Shown here: positions 26,121 to 34,760 of the stretch, piece by piece
Layout of the letters: each line of letters starts with the position of its first letter
Position numbering within the stretch: position 1 is the stretch's first letter
Assembly (NCBI RefSeq): GCF_026262625.1
Contig: NZ_SHNN01000001.1
Span: 1,798,001 to 1,862,000 of the forward strand
From: Candidatus Litorirhabdus singularis
GTDB lineage: Bacteria; Pseudomonadota; Gammaproteobacteria; Pseudomonadales; Halieaceae
Direction of reading: 5' to 3'
DNA: 64,000 nt
Program-made: the position numbers and the translations under genes
Notes under the pieces: model-generated
Told to the model about the DNA's origin: nothing
Seen by the model: only the letters and a program-made list of their open reading frames with translations
The model's database searches: none

Positions 26121-27299
26121 CTACAAGCCCAGGTAATCCTCATAGTTCTTACTGTAGAAATTGTCCAATTCCTGTGGTGTGGCATCTACGGCGTCGAGGC
26201 TGCGTTCATAGTCACCGAAGGGGTCGCTGCCACCCTCGGGGTGCGGATAGTCAGTGTTGAACATCAGAATATCTTTGCCAACATTCCTTAGAATCCAGCC
26301 GGTATTTTCAAAATGCAGGGGAGCGACGCGAACCTGCCGCTGAATATACTCTGATGGCTTCAGAGAAAGTTTGTCCAGGCTGGTGTCAAACTTTCCAAGA
26401 TGAAAACGGCCAATGTCCAAATTTGCCAGCATGGTGGGAAGCCAATTGGCGCCCAGTTCTATAATGCCGACCTTCAGGCGCGGGAAGCGCTCCAGAACAC
26501 CGTGGTAGATCATACAGGTTAGCCAGCGCTCGATGGAGTGGTGCAATACAGGTATGTCATGTGCTTTGGTGCTTTCAATATTGAACGGGCTCCCTTTCAG
26601 GTCACGTTCCACGCCGGTATTCATATAATCGGGTGGCATGTTTACCCCGCTACCGATGTGCAGCGTAACCGCCACCCCGGCCTCTTCCATCACCGCCCAG
26701 AGCGGGTCGTAGTCTATGTGAGCAGGGGAGCGGCCTTCGACGGAGTCTGCTATTACCCAGATTGTTCGAATGCCCAACTTCAGCGCTTCTTTAAGACACA
26801 CCTGTGCGCGTTCAGGGTCATTCAGGGGCACATGGCCCACTGCCAGTAAGCGGGGGTCGTCTGCGCAAAAGTCCGCCATACCGCGATTGAGTGCGTCAGC
26901 GCCGCCGTACATTAAATCCATGTCAGGGGTACGCGAAAAGCGGGCCATGGCGATGCTGGGAAAGACCAACTGCGAGCTTACGCCCATTATATCGAGAGAT
27001 TCGCTTCTTTCTTCTTTCTTTGTCGCGCCGAACGCAGCCCACATATTGAGCTTTTCTCGCGCACCAAAGATGTTGGCTTTCAACGTTTCTGTCAGCTCCG
27101 GATCATTGCCTGCCAGACGCTTATCGGCCTGATCTATAATTCGCTTAAATATTGGATTGTCCACCGTTATTCGGCTGGGCTTCAGGTTGGCTTTAACGTA
27201 TTCGCTGCAATAGCTCTCCAGCCAGCCAGGATATTCGATGATGTGACTGTCGGCGTCGTGAATGATTCTGCCTTCGCGGTGTGATTGCTGTGTGCTCAT
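26121..27299 (-). CDS. amidohydrolase-2 family metal-dependent hydrolase/decarboxylase (copy 2)
   Basis: A 392-residue paralogue of the enzyme at 23918-25108. The two share the same blocks in the same order: HDADSHIIEY, RLAGNDPELTE, SLDIMGVSSQLVFP, LHIGSG, HHSIERWLTCMIY, LIELG/IIELGANWLP and FNTDYPHPEGGSDPFGD. I chose ATG 27299, with AAGGAG nine bases upstream. The promoter region carries CTATTATATAAATACTAAAC, resembling sequences at the other promoters of the cluster. Two copies may act on successive or alternative substrates; the reaction is not known. It is convergent with the TetR gene. Confidence 0.85.
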   Translation of the reverse strand: MSTQQSHREGRIIHDADSHIIEYPGWLESYCSEYVKANLKPSRITVDNPIFKRIIDQADKRLAGNDPELTETLKANIFGAREKLNMWAAFGATKKEERSESLDIMGVSSQLVFPSIAMARFSRTPDMDLMYGGADALNRGMADFCADDPRLLAVGHVPLNDPERAQVCLKEALKLGIRTIWVIADSVEGRSPAHIDYDPLWAVMEEAGVAVTLHIGSGVNMPPDYMNTGVERDLKGSPFNIESTKAHDIPVLHHSIERWLTCMIYHGVLERFPRLKVGIIELGANWLPTMLANLDIGRFHLGKFDTSLDKLSLKPSEYIQRQVRVAPLHFENTGWILRNVGKDILMFNTDYPHPEGGSDPFGDYERSLDAVDATPQELDNFYSKNYEDYLGL

Positions 27300-27328
27300 T
27301 CTCTCTACTCCTTGCATGTTTGTGCTCG

Positions 27329-27348
27329 CTATTATATAAATACTAAAC
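27329..27348. promoter_or_regulatory. putative shared operator of the catabolic cluster
   Basis: CTATTATATAAATACTAAAC lies 30 bp upstream of the second amidohydrolase, between it and the divergent Rieske gene. The CTATTATA core recurs at 25211-25219 (minus strand) and at 28629-28636. A common regulator, most simply the TetR at 25472, would explain this; AT-rich promoters could also match by chance. Confidence 0.35.
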
Positions 27349-27477
27349 TAAAAGTAAAGGTGGTGAGGCAACTTTTTTGGGGGGTCATCGCATATTCAGC
27401 TCCGTTTCCGCATTTTATAACTACATAATTTGAAATTTTGATACCGTTATCCACCGGCCAGAACACTATGAGGCAGC

Positions 27478-28590
27478 ATGACTACTCTTCTTAATGATCA
27501 GCAAATTATCGAGCGAATCCTCAGTCATATAGACAACAAGACCACTGATCTTGGCGAGACAGTCTGGAGAGAACCTGTTTCCAGCTATTTATCTGACGAG
27601 CGGTTTGAATCTGAAATTGCGATGCTGCGGCGGCTGCCGATACCCTTTTGTCCCTCAGCTATGCTGCCGGAGCATGGTGGTTATGTGTCCAGAAAGGCTG
27701 CGGGTACCCCCCTCGTGGTTGTGCGCGGGGATGATGGATTGGTTCGCGCCTTTGTAAACGGCTGTCGACACCGGGGTATGCCAGTGGCCAAAGACAGCGC
27801 CTCTGCGCGTTCATTTGTCTGTCCTTATCACGGTTGGACATATGGTCTGAATGGACAGCTCAGGCATATCCCAGGGCAAGAGGGTTTTCCGGGTGTTGAT
27901 TTGCAGAGTAACGGTCTCGTGGAGGTTGGTGCGCTGGAAAAAGGCGGCCTGATCTACGTCAATCAGAGTGGCCCGGTTGAGCTGTCTGCGCTTGAGAGTG
28001 TTCCTGACTTTTTTACATTCGAGCAGCAGTATTTTGACAAAAGCGAATATACCGATGAGGCGAATTGGAAGTTGATCGCCGAGACCACTATGGAGGGGTA
28101 TCACATTCGCTCCCTGCATAAGAAGAGCTTTGCTCCTTACGGTTTCGACAATATCAATGTGGTTGAAAACTATGGTCCCAACTCTCGAATCACTTTTCCT
28201 TTTCGGCGCATTGAGAAGCTTCGCAAGATTCCACCTGAGGCTAGGCGTCTTGATGGCATGCTGACATCTGTGTATACGCTATTTCCGAATGTTGTCATTT
28301 CTGTTCTTTCCAAGCATACAACGATAACGGTATTCGAGCCTCTGAGCCCCTCACATACCCAAATGGTTATTTATCGAATGATAAACAGTACACACGATGG
28401 CGCAACCATAGGCGTTGAAGAGGTAGCGCGGGATGTGGATTTTGTCAGGGCGGCGGGTTTCGATGAAGATCGTGAGGCGGCATGTGGCATTCAAGAAACT
28501 CTGTCTAGCAAAGCAAATCAGTACCTGACTTTTGGGCATTTCGAGAAAGCGATTGTGCATTTTCACCAAAACCTAAAAGAGTACCTCTAG
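27478..28590 (+). CDS. Rieske non-heme iron oxygenase, alpha subunit
   Basis: A 370-residue aromatic-ring-hydroxylating oxygenase large subunit. The Rieske [2Fe-2S] ligands are C96-x-H98 in NGCRHRGMP and C115-x2-H118 in VCPYHGWTY. The mononuclear iron site begins with the ETTMEGYHIRSLHKKSF segment (His200 and His205 approximately). No small subunit, ferredoxin or reductase is adjacent, so electron partners come from elsewhere, as for many single-component-annotated Rieske oxygenases such as demethylases and carnitine- or betaine-type enzymes. It stands first in a rightward series with the TonB receptor and transporter. Confidence 0.88.
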   Translation: MTTLLNDQQIIERILSHIDNKTTDLGETVWREPVSSYLSDERFESEIAMLRRLPIPFCPSAMLPEHGGYVSRKAAGTPLVVVRGDDGLVRAFVNGCRHRGMPVAKDSASARSFVCPYHGWTYGLNGQLRHIPGQEGFPGVDLQSNGLVEVGALEKGGLIYVNQSGPVELSALESVPDFFTFEQQYFDKSEYTDEANWKLIAETTMEGYHIRSLHKKSFAPYGFDNINVVENYGPNSRITFPFRRIEKLRKIPPEARRLDGMLTSVYTLFPNVVISVLSKHTTITVFEPLSPSHTQMVIYRMINSTHDGATIGVEEVARDVDFVRAAGFDEDREAACGIQETLSSKANQYLTFGHFEKAIVHFHQNLKEYL

Positions 28591-28626
28591 GCAAAAAGTC
28601 GCCAATAGCTATTGCATACTCCATGT

Positions 28627-28664
28627 CACTATTATATGTTTAGTTAAATAGTAAGCTAATAGTG
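28627..28664. promoter_or_regulatory. inverted repeat upstream of TonB receptor gene
   Basis: Perfect 8-bp arms CACTATTA (28627-28634) and TAATAGTG (28657-28664) are separated by 22 bp, and an internal AATAGT repeats the same half-site at 28647-28652. The left arm continues as CTATTATAT, the motif seen near both amidohydrolase genes. The site lies between the Rieske gene and the TonB-receptor gene and may be an operator for independent control of the receptor. Confidence 0.5.
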
Positions 28665-28790
28665 TAAATTTATAATAAGAATCCGCGCAGCCACTGCGCC
28701 AAACTCGGTGAGAGGCATGCCGTTACCAAAGTGAATAATAACTAAAGCCATGAATAGCTTGGCAAATCACTCATATAAAGAGGCCTGATA

Positions 28791-31193
28791 ATGTTTGATA
28801 TCGATACTAATAGTGATGCAAGAAGTAGGGCATTGTTCCGTCGAAGCGCGTTGTTCGCAGCTGTGCTCGCGACCACGGCTGGCAGCGTTTCGGCCGAGGA
28901 AGACAGCAGGCTGATAGAAGAGGTACTGGTCTCTGCATCCAAGCGGACCGAGACGCTGCAGGACACCGCTATAGCTATTACTGTTATTCCCGGCGATGTT
29001 CTAGAGCAAACCCATGCAGTGGATTTGTTTGATATGCAGAGTCTGGTACCGTCTTTCAGGGCGCGACCGAGTTCAAGGGCAGGTGCTGCGATAATGACTA
29101 TTCGCGGTTTTACCAGTGCTTCTGCGGCGGGGTCAGAATCATCAATTGGCATGTTCGTGGATGGCGTTTACCGGCCACGCTCGCAATCACAAGTCATGGA
29201 CTTACCGCGGCTTGAGCGAATCGAAGTGCTTGCCGGGCCCCAAAGTACGTTGTTTGGAAAAAACGCTTCAGCGGGCGTCATAAGTCTGGTGACAAAGGCC
29301 CCGACGCAGGAATTTGACGCCAAGATTGAAGCGACCGTTGGTAACTATGACCATCGCCAGGTAAAGGCTTATGTTAGTGGTGGGGTGTCAGATACCGTTG
29401 CTCTCAGCCTTTCAGGCAGCAGCTACACCCGCGATGGTTACACCAAGAGCCTCACCGGACTGCAAGATCTCAATGACAAAGACCGATGGAATTTGCGCGG
29501 CCAGGCTCTGTGGCAGCCCACCGATGATATATCTATCAGGGTGGTGGCGGATTACGGTGAAATAGACGAAGTATGCTGCTCCGCAAGTGCAGTAGAAGTT
29601 GGTGTTACCGGCGCGATTATTGAAAGCCTTGGCGGTCAAACGCTTGATCCCGAGCGTGCCTTCGACTACGAATCCTACCTGAACCACGATCAATTGAACA
29701 AAATCGATGATGGTGGTATTTCAATTCATGCGGATTTCGCCTTCGATGGATTTGTGCTCACCTCCATTACTGCTTACCGCGAAAATAATGTAGAAGGTGA
29801 TGGGGATATTGATTACACAAGCGTAGACATAGGGCGCGGGCTCACTTACCAGAACTCGGAAATGTTCACGCAGGAACTCCGTCTAACATCGACAGGTGAC
29901 TCACGGTTACAGTGGATGGCGGGGGCTTACTACTTCCGAGAGGATATTGAACTCGGTGGCATCACCGAATATGGCGTAGACCTGCGTGATTATATGTTCA
30001 CTTTATCAAGAGGAGCCCTTGGTGCACTCGAGGCTATTACCGGTTACGCTCCTGGCACCTTTTTCGCTCCGGGTTTGGAGGTTGAAAGTGCATCCAAGCT
30101 AGAGAATGAAGCTTATTCATTTTTTGGTACCGCTGATTTTGATATTACAGATAAGCTGACCGCTAGCGCGGGGATCAACTACACCAAAGATGAAAAGGAA
30201 GTGACGGTTGGTCAGGTTAAGAATGAAGATGTTTTTTCAGCTCTGGACCTGGGAGAAGTACTGGGTGGCGCCTTCGCGCCATTTGCACCTTTCCAGTTTA
30301 GACCGCCGCAATTAGGCTTGCCCAATTCGGTAGAGTCAAATGAGACGTCAGATGACGATACCACCTGGATGGTGCGTTTAGCTTACTCAGTGAATGACAA
30401 TATTAGTATTTATGGCAGGGCCGCAACTGGTTTTAAAGCAAGCTCGTGGGACCTGGGAGGGTCCAATCCTCTGCGCGCTGATGCGGACGCCATTGCGGCA
30501 GCCGGTCTGGAAACGCCCAATCAGCAATACGGCGCTCGCTTCTCTGATCCCGAGAGTTCGTTGGTATACGAGTTTGGGCTAAAAGCTTTTTACGACAATT
30601 TCTTTGTTACTTTGGCTGTGTTCGACCAACAGATTGAAGATTTCCAGACCCGGGGCTTTGACGGTGTTCGATTTATTTCAACCAACGCCGGTGAGGTTGA
30701 GGTTAAAGGGGTTGAGTTTGACCTCAACTACGTACCAACAGAAAGCTGGTTGTTCAGGTTTGCGGGAACCTATCTGGACCCCGAGTATGTTGACTATCAG
30801 AACGCACCGCCATCCTTTGGTGACACTACGCCGATTGACCGGTCTGGCACCACGCCCGGCGGTATTGCTGAATGGAGTCTCGTTGGCAGCGCCACTTATA
30901 ATTTCAGCGTGGGTGCTAACGCCAACGGCTTTGTCAGAGCCGACTACGTTTACGAAGAAGAAACAGAGATCAACGACAGTTTCCCGGGGGTTATGCGGGA
31001 GCTCGGTACCTTTAATGCCAGCGCCGGTATTGATTTTTCCAATGGTTTCAGTGCCAGCTTATGGGGGCGTAACTTGAATGAAGATGAATATTTTCACACA
31101 GCGTTTGCCGGCGTTGCCCAACCTGGTACTGTCAACTCTTGGCCCAGTCAGCCTCGCACTTATGGCGTCACCCTGGCTTATCGATTTCAATAG
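28791..31193 (+). CDS. TonB-dependent outer-membrane receptor
   Basis: An 800-residue receptor that imports a substrate across the outer membrane using TonB energy. It has a signal region (residues 18-37, ending SVSAEEDS), then a TonB box-like IEEVLVSASKR, plug domain (SIGMFVDGVYRPRSQSQVMD, LERIEVLAGPQSTLFGKNAS) and a 22-strand barrel ending in aromatic Phe-Gln (TLAYRFQ). The IEEVVVTA..R/LFGKN..GVIS pattern is that of the large receptor class used by marine and sphingomonad-type bacteria for hydrophobic or aromatic compounds. GAGG precedes ATG at 28791. It sits between Rieske and MFS transporter genes, so it probably imports the substrate of this cluster. Confidence 0.93.
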   Translation: MFDIDTNSDARSRALFRRSALFAAVLATTAGSVSAEEDSRLIEEVLVSASKRTETLQDTAIAITVIPGDVLEQTHAVDLFDMQSLVPSFRARPSSRAGAAIMTIRGFTSASAAGSESSIGMFVDGVYRPRSQSQVMDLPRLERIEVLAGPQSTLFGKNASAGVISLVTKAPTQEFDAKIEATVGNYDHRQVKAYVSGGVSDTVALSLSGSSYTRDGYTKSLTGLQDLNDKDRWNLRGQALWQPTDDISIRVVADYGEIDEVCCSASAVEVGVTGAIIESLGGQTLDPERAFDYESYLNHDQLNKIDDGGISIHADFAFDGFVLTSITAYRENNVEGDGDIDYTSVDIGRGLTYQNSEMFTQELRLTSTGDSRLQWMAGAYYFREDIELGGITEYGVDLRDYMFTLSRGALGALEAITGYAPGTFFAPGLEVESASKLENEAYSFFGTADFDITDKLTASAGINYTKDEKEVTVGQVKNEDVFSALDLGEVLGGAFAPFAPFQFRPPQLGLPNSVESNETSDDDTTWMVRLAYSVNDNISIYGRAATGFKASSWDLGGSNPLRADADAIAAAGLETPNQQYGARFSDPESSLVYEFGLKAFYDNFFVTLAVFDQQIEDFQTRGFDGVRFISTNAGEVEVKGVEFDLNYVPTESWLFRFAGTYLDPEYVDYQNAPPSFGDTTPIDRSGTTPGGIAEWSLVGSATYNFSVGANANGFVRADYVYEEETEINDSFPGVMRELGTFNASAGIDFSNGFSASLWGRNLNEDEYFHTAFAGVAQPGTVNSWPSQPRTYGVTLAYRFQ

Positions 31194-31328
31194 TCTTTAG
31201 CTAGAGGTCATACAGCGAGAGTACTTTCGCTGGCCGCCATTGCCGAAGTGGGTGTTGGCGGCTGGTTGGATCTCCTGCAGTAGACTTAAGGGCTACATCC
31301 GATTTTTATTAAGCTGCAGTGAGACGAC

Positions 31329-32798
31329 ATGGAGACAGCACCAGAACGTTTGCCATTCAGAATTAAGGTGGCCTATGGAATCGGGGAAATGGGCGAGCTC
31401 GTATTCCTCGGCATGTTCAATACGTTCATCGTCATCTACTACAACCAGGCAATTGGTCTTTCAAATTCACTGATTGGCACCGCGATCATGCTCGCCATGA
31501 TCGGCGATGCTATATCCGACCCTCTAGTTGGGATGATGTCTGATCGCTGGCATTCGCGGCTGGGCAGGCGTCACCCCTTTCTTTTTGCCGCTCCCATTCC
31601 ACTCGCTGTTTCACTCTACTTGATTTTCAGCCCCCCGGAATTACTCACAGGCGGCGCTGCAGGTGAGCCCAATCAGGTGTGGCTGTTTGCCTGGTTAGCT
31701 GTTTGGACAATATCCGCACGCCTGTTCGTGACGCTGTACACCATTCCCCATCACGCATTGGGCGGTGAATTAACCAAGGATCCCAATGAGCGATCCCAGC
31801 TGTTCAGTATCAACGCGATCATTGGCTATGTATCGGGGGCGCTATTTGCCTTTACAGTCTGGGGCTTCTTTCTTGCCGGTGAAAGCGTATTGGCCGATGG
31901 GTCTGTCGTACCCAGGCACCTGGACGCGTCGGCGTATCCACCTGTGGTTGTAACCGCCTGTGGGATCATTCTGGTAATGATATACCTGAGTTCTCTTGGC
32001 ACGCTGGGGCGGGTGCCCTATCTAAGTTCGCCGCCTGAGAATCAGGCGCGCATGTCGCTTCTGGGTTTCTATCGAGAACTGATAGGAGCTTTTACTAATC
32101 CCAACTACGCCTTTCTGATGATAGGTTTTTTCTTGCTCATGATTTCAGTTGGGCTGAGTGAGACCTTATCGGTCTTTATCGCGACGTATTTCTGGGAACT
32201 GAAACCCGAGCAAATTAAGTGGTTCGGTCTGGTGTTAGTCCCAGCCGTTATCATCGGCGCGAGTGCGTCTCCCGTTTTGATGAGAAAATTTGATCGTAAG
32301 TCGGTTTTGATCGGCGGCCTTCTGGGCTTAATGGTATTCACTCAGATACCTATAGATCTGCGCTTGTTGGGTTTGATGCCCGCCAATGGATCTGAGATTT
32401 TGCTGCCACTACTGTTGTTAAGTGCCCTGTTGGGTTCGATATGCGCTGCCGCGGGAGCCGTGGCGATGATGTCGATGTTGGGAGATATAACGGATGAGAA
32501 TGAGTTTCTGATTGGCCTTCGGCAGGAAGGCTTGATCTATTCAGCACGCGCTTTCTTTGCCAAAGCATCCAACTCGGCTGGCCATTTAGTCGGTGGTGTA
32601 ATGCTGGATCTGTATATTGTTTTCCCCTTTGATGCGGTGCCGGGTGAGGTCGACAGTGAGGTCATCTGGCGTCTGGGTTTGTTCGGCGGCCCGATCATGT
32701 GCATCGCCGGTATTTGCGCACTGCCATTCTATGCGCGCTATCGGCTAACTCGAGCCAGGCATCGCGAGATTTTGAACGAGCTGGAAAGAAAGACGTAA
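31329..32798 (+). CDS. MFS transporter, glycoside-pentoside-hexuronide (GPH)-like
   Basis: A 489-residue inner-membrane transporter with about 12 hydrophobic segments. The GPH-type loop is DPLVGMMSDRWHSRLGRRHPF (charged loop between helices 2 and 3), and the start PFRIKVAYGIGEMGELVF is typical of that family. It would take up the compound brought in by the neighbouring TonB receptor by proton or sodium symport. It lies 135 bp after the receptor gene and only 13 bp before the oxidoreductase gene. Confidence 0.86.
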   Translation: METAPERLPFRIKVAYGIGEMGELVFLGMFNTFIVIYYNQAIGLSNSLIGTAIMLAMIGDAISDPLVGMMSDRWHSRLGRRHPFLFAAPIPLAVSLYLIFSPPELLTGGAAGEPNQVWLFAWLAVWTISARLFVTLYTIPHHALGGELTKDPNERSQLFSINAIIGYVSGALFAFTVWGFFLAGESVLADGSVVPRHLDASAYPPVVVTACGIILVMIYLSSLGTLGRVPYLSSPPENQARMSLLGFYRELIGAFTNPNYAFLMIGFFLLMISVGLSETLSVFIATYFWELKPEQIKWFGLVLVPAVIIGASASPVLMRKFDRKSVLIGGLLGLMVFTQIPIDLRLLGLMPANGSEILLPLLLLSALLGSICAAAGAVAMMSMLGDITDENEFLIGLRQEGLIYSARAFFAKASNSAGHLVGGVMLDLYIVFPFDAVPGEVDSEVIWRLGLFGGPIMCIAGICALPFYARYRLTRARHREILNELERKT

Positions 32799-32811
32799 CT
32801 TGGAGAGGAAT

Positions 32812-33945
32812 ATGAGTGATACAGGCTTGCAACTGCGTTCATTGATTACGGAAGACGCGGTTCTGAAAATTGGTTTGAAGGCGGCTCCCATACCGGAGCC
32901 TGCGGCTGACGAGATCGTCATCAAGATGGAAGCTGCACCACTGAATCCTTCAGACATGGCCTTACTGACTCTTCATGCGGACTTGTCGACGGGGCGAACC
33001 ACCGGTAGCGGAGCCGATACAGTGTTCACTGCCGACATACCCGCGCACCTCATGAATTCTGTTACGGCGCGTATCGGCAAGTCCTTGCCAGTAGGTAATG
33101 AGGGCTCCGGAACCGTGGTTCGTGCTGGCAGTGGCGATGCAGCCCAGGCGTTGCTGGGCAAGATCGTCGCAGTTGTCGGCGGCGCCATGTTCTGTCAATA
33201 CAGGCTGATGAAGGCGGTGCAAGCGCTGCCTATGCGTGACGGTATTTCAGCAAAGCAGGGCGCGTCTTGCTTTGTAAACCCCATGACAGCACTGGCAATG
33301 ACCGAGGTTATGGCATCGGAAGGCTTTAGCGGGCTGGTGCATACCGCCGCAGCTTCCAATCTGGGGCAAATGTTAAATCGCGTGTGCCAGAAGGACGGTA
33401 TTAGCCTGGTTAACGTGGTGCGTCGCGAAGAACAGGAGGCGCTGCTGCGGGGTATGGGCGCCGAGTATGTCGTGAATTCCAGTAGCGACAACTTCCGCGC
33501 TGAGCTGGCGGCAGCAATCTCCGAGACAGAAGCCTATATGTGCTTTGATGCCATTGGCGGTGGCGGTATCGTGGATGACGTGCTGGCCGCGATGGAAGGT
33601 GCGGCCACGAAGGGGCAGGGTAGCATCGGGCCCTACGGTTCGGATGTGTTCAAACAGATCTATGTTTACGGTGGCTTGAGTCAGGAGCCAACGACACTGC
33701 AGCGCAGTTACGGTTTCAATTGGGGGGTGGCAGGGTGGTTGACCACTCCATCTATGGTGAAATTGGGAGGGGCAAAAGTGCAGGCAATGAGGCGTCGCGT
33801 TGCCAGTGAGATTGACTCGACATTTGCGAGCTCATATCAGGAAGAGGTATCGCTGTCTGGTGCGTTGCAGGTCGATCATATCGCCCGCTATGCCCGGCAA
33901 TCCACTGGCAAAAAGTATTTGATCAACCCTTCCCTGGACTTGTAG
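32812..33945 (+). CDS. zinc-type alcohol dehydrogenase/quinone oxidoreductase family (MDR)
   Basis: A 377-residue medium-chain dehydrogenase/reductase. The N-terminal catalytic domain shows PEPAADEIVIKMEAAPLNPSD (GroES-like) and VGNEGSGTVVRAG; the NADPH domain carries VHTAAASNLGQMLNRVCQ in place of the usual AxxGxxG and then VNVVRREEQEALLRGMGAEYV. The zinc-ligand Cys cluster is absent, so it is of the zinc-independent quinone reductase type. I chose ATG 32812 with GGAGAGG just upstream. It follows the MFS gene by 13 bp and is part of the catabolic operon; the substrate is unknown. Confidence 0.82.
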   Translation: MSDTGLQLRSLITEDAVLKIGLKAAPIPEPAADEIVIKMEAAPLNPSDMALLTLHADLSTGRTTGSGADTVFTADIPAHLMNSVTARIGKSLPVGNEGSGTVVRAGSGDAAQALLGKIVAVVGGAMFCQYRLMKAVQALPMRDGISAKQGASCFVNPMTALAMTEVMASEGFSGLVHTAAASNLGQMLNRVCQKDGISLVNVVRREEQEALLRGMGAEYVVNSSSDNFRAELAAAISETEAYMCFDAIGGGGIVDDVLAAMEGAATKGQGSIGPYGSDVFKQIYVYGGLSQEPTTLQRSYGFNWGVAGWLTTPSMVKLGGAKVQAMRRRVASEIDSTFASSYQEEVSLSGALQVDHIARYARQSTGKKYLINPSLDL

Positions 33946-34044
33946 GTTTACTAGCGGACTGGTCTTGCAAGCACTGTAAGCTTTTCTTCTTATGTAATAG
34001 TTATTGAGGGTGTAGCTCCTGCTCAGACCTCTGGAGAATCATAA

Positions 34045-34734
34045 ATGAAGCTGATATCAGCAGATCTAAGTCCTTATTCCGCCAAAGTGCGAATGCAGAT
34101 ATACGCCATGGGGCTGACGGATATTGAATTCGATCTGCCGCAAGAGGTTTTGATTGGAAAGCTCGCCAAGATCTCACCCATTGGCCGTATTCCCGTTCTG
34201 TTAACCGACAATGCGACGATCCCTGAATCGGAGGTGATTGCCGAGTACCTGGATGATAGGTACCCCGATCAGGCGCTGCTGGGGCACACGCCGGAAGAGC
34301 GAGCACAAGTGCGCCTGATCTCACGGATCGCCGACACCTACCTGATGAACAATATTTTTATGGTGCTCTCCCAGCTAGATCCCAGTTCCCGTGAGGATGC
34401 AGTGGTGAATCTGCTGATGGGACAGGTTGAGCGTGGAATGGGGGCCTTGGAGCAACACATTGGTTCTGCGGAGTACGCGGTGGGGGATACGCTGACGCGA
34501 GCTGACTGCACCCTGGTGCCTGCGTTATTTATGTGTGAGCACACGGTGCCCTTACTGGGTGTGGAAAATCCAATACTGGTCACCGAGAAGGTGGCTGCTT
34601 ACTGGCAGAAAATCCAGAATCATGAGCTCGCTGCCAAGGTTATCGCTGAAATGATGCGGGGCCTGATAGCGCGCAGGGATGGCAGTGAGAAGAAGATGGT
34701 GCTGGCAGCCATGGCTGCGGCGCGAGGCGAGTAA
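34045..34734 (+). CDS. glutathione S-transferase family protein
   Basis: A 229-residue protein. The N-terminal thioredoxin-like domain begins MKLISADLSPYSAKVRMQIY (catalytic Ser in SPYSAKVR), with cis-Pro segment GRIPVLLTDN and the glutathione gamma-glutamyl site PESEVIAEYLDD. The all-helical C-terminal domain contains YAVGDTLTRADCTLVPALF, the N-capping box of GSTs. It may conjugate, isomerise or reductively cleave an intermediate of the pathway. It lies 100 bp after the quinone-reductase-like gene and 26 bp before the DUF3604 gene. Confidence 0.87.
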   Translation: MKLISADLSPYSAKVRMQIYAMGLTDIEFDLPQEVLIGKLAKISPIGRIPVLLTDNATIPESEVIAEYLDDRYPDQALLGHTPEERAQVRLISRIADTYLMNNIFMVLSQLDPSSREDAVVNLLMGQVERGMGALEQHIGSAEYAVGDTLTRADCTLVPALFMCEHTVPLLGVENPILVTEKVAAYWQKIQNHELAAKVIAEMMRGLIARRDGSEKKMVLAAMAAARGE

Positions 34735-34760
34735 CGCTTATGCCAATAGGAAAAGGTAAG

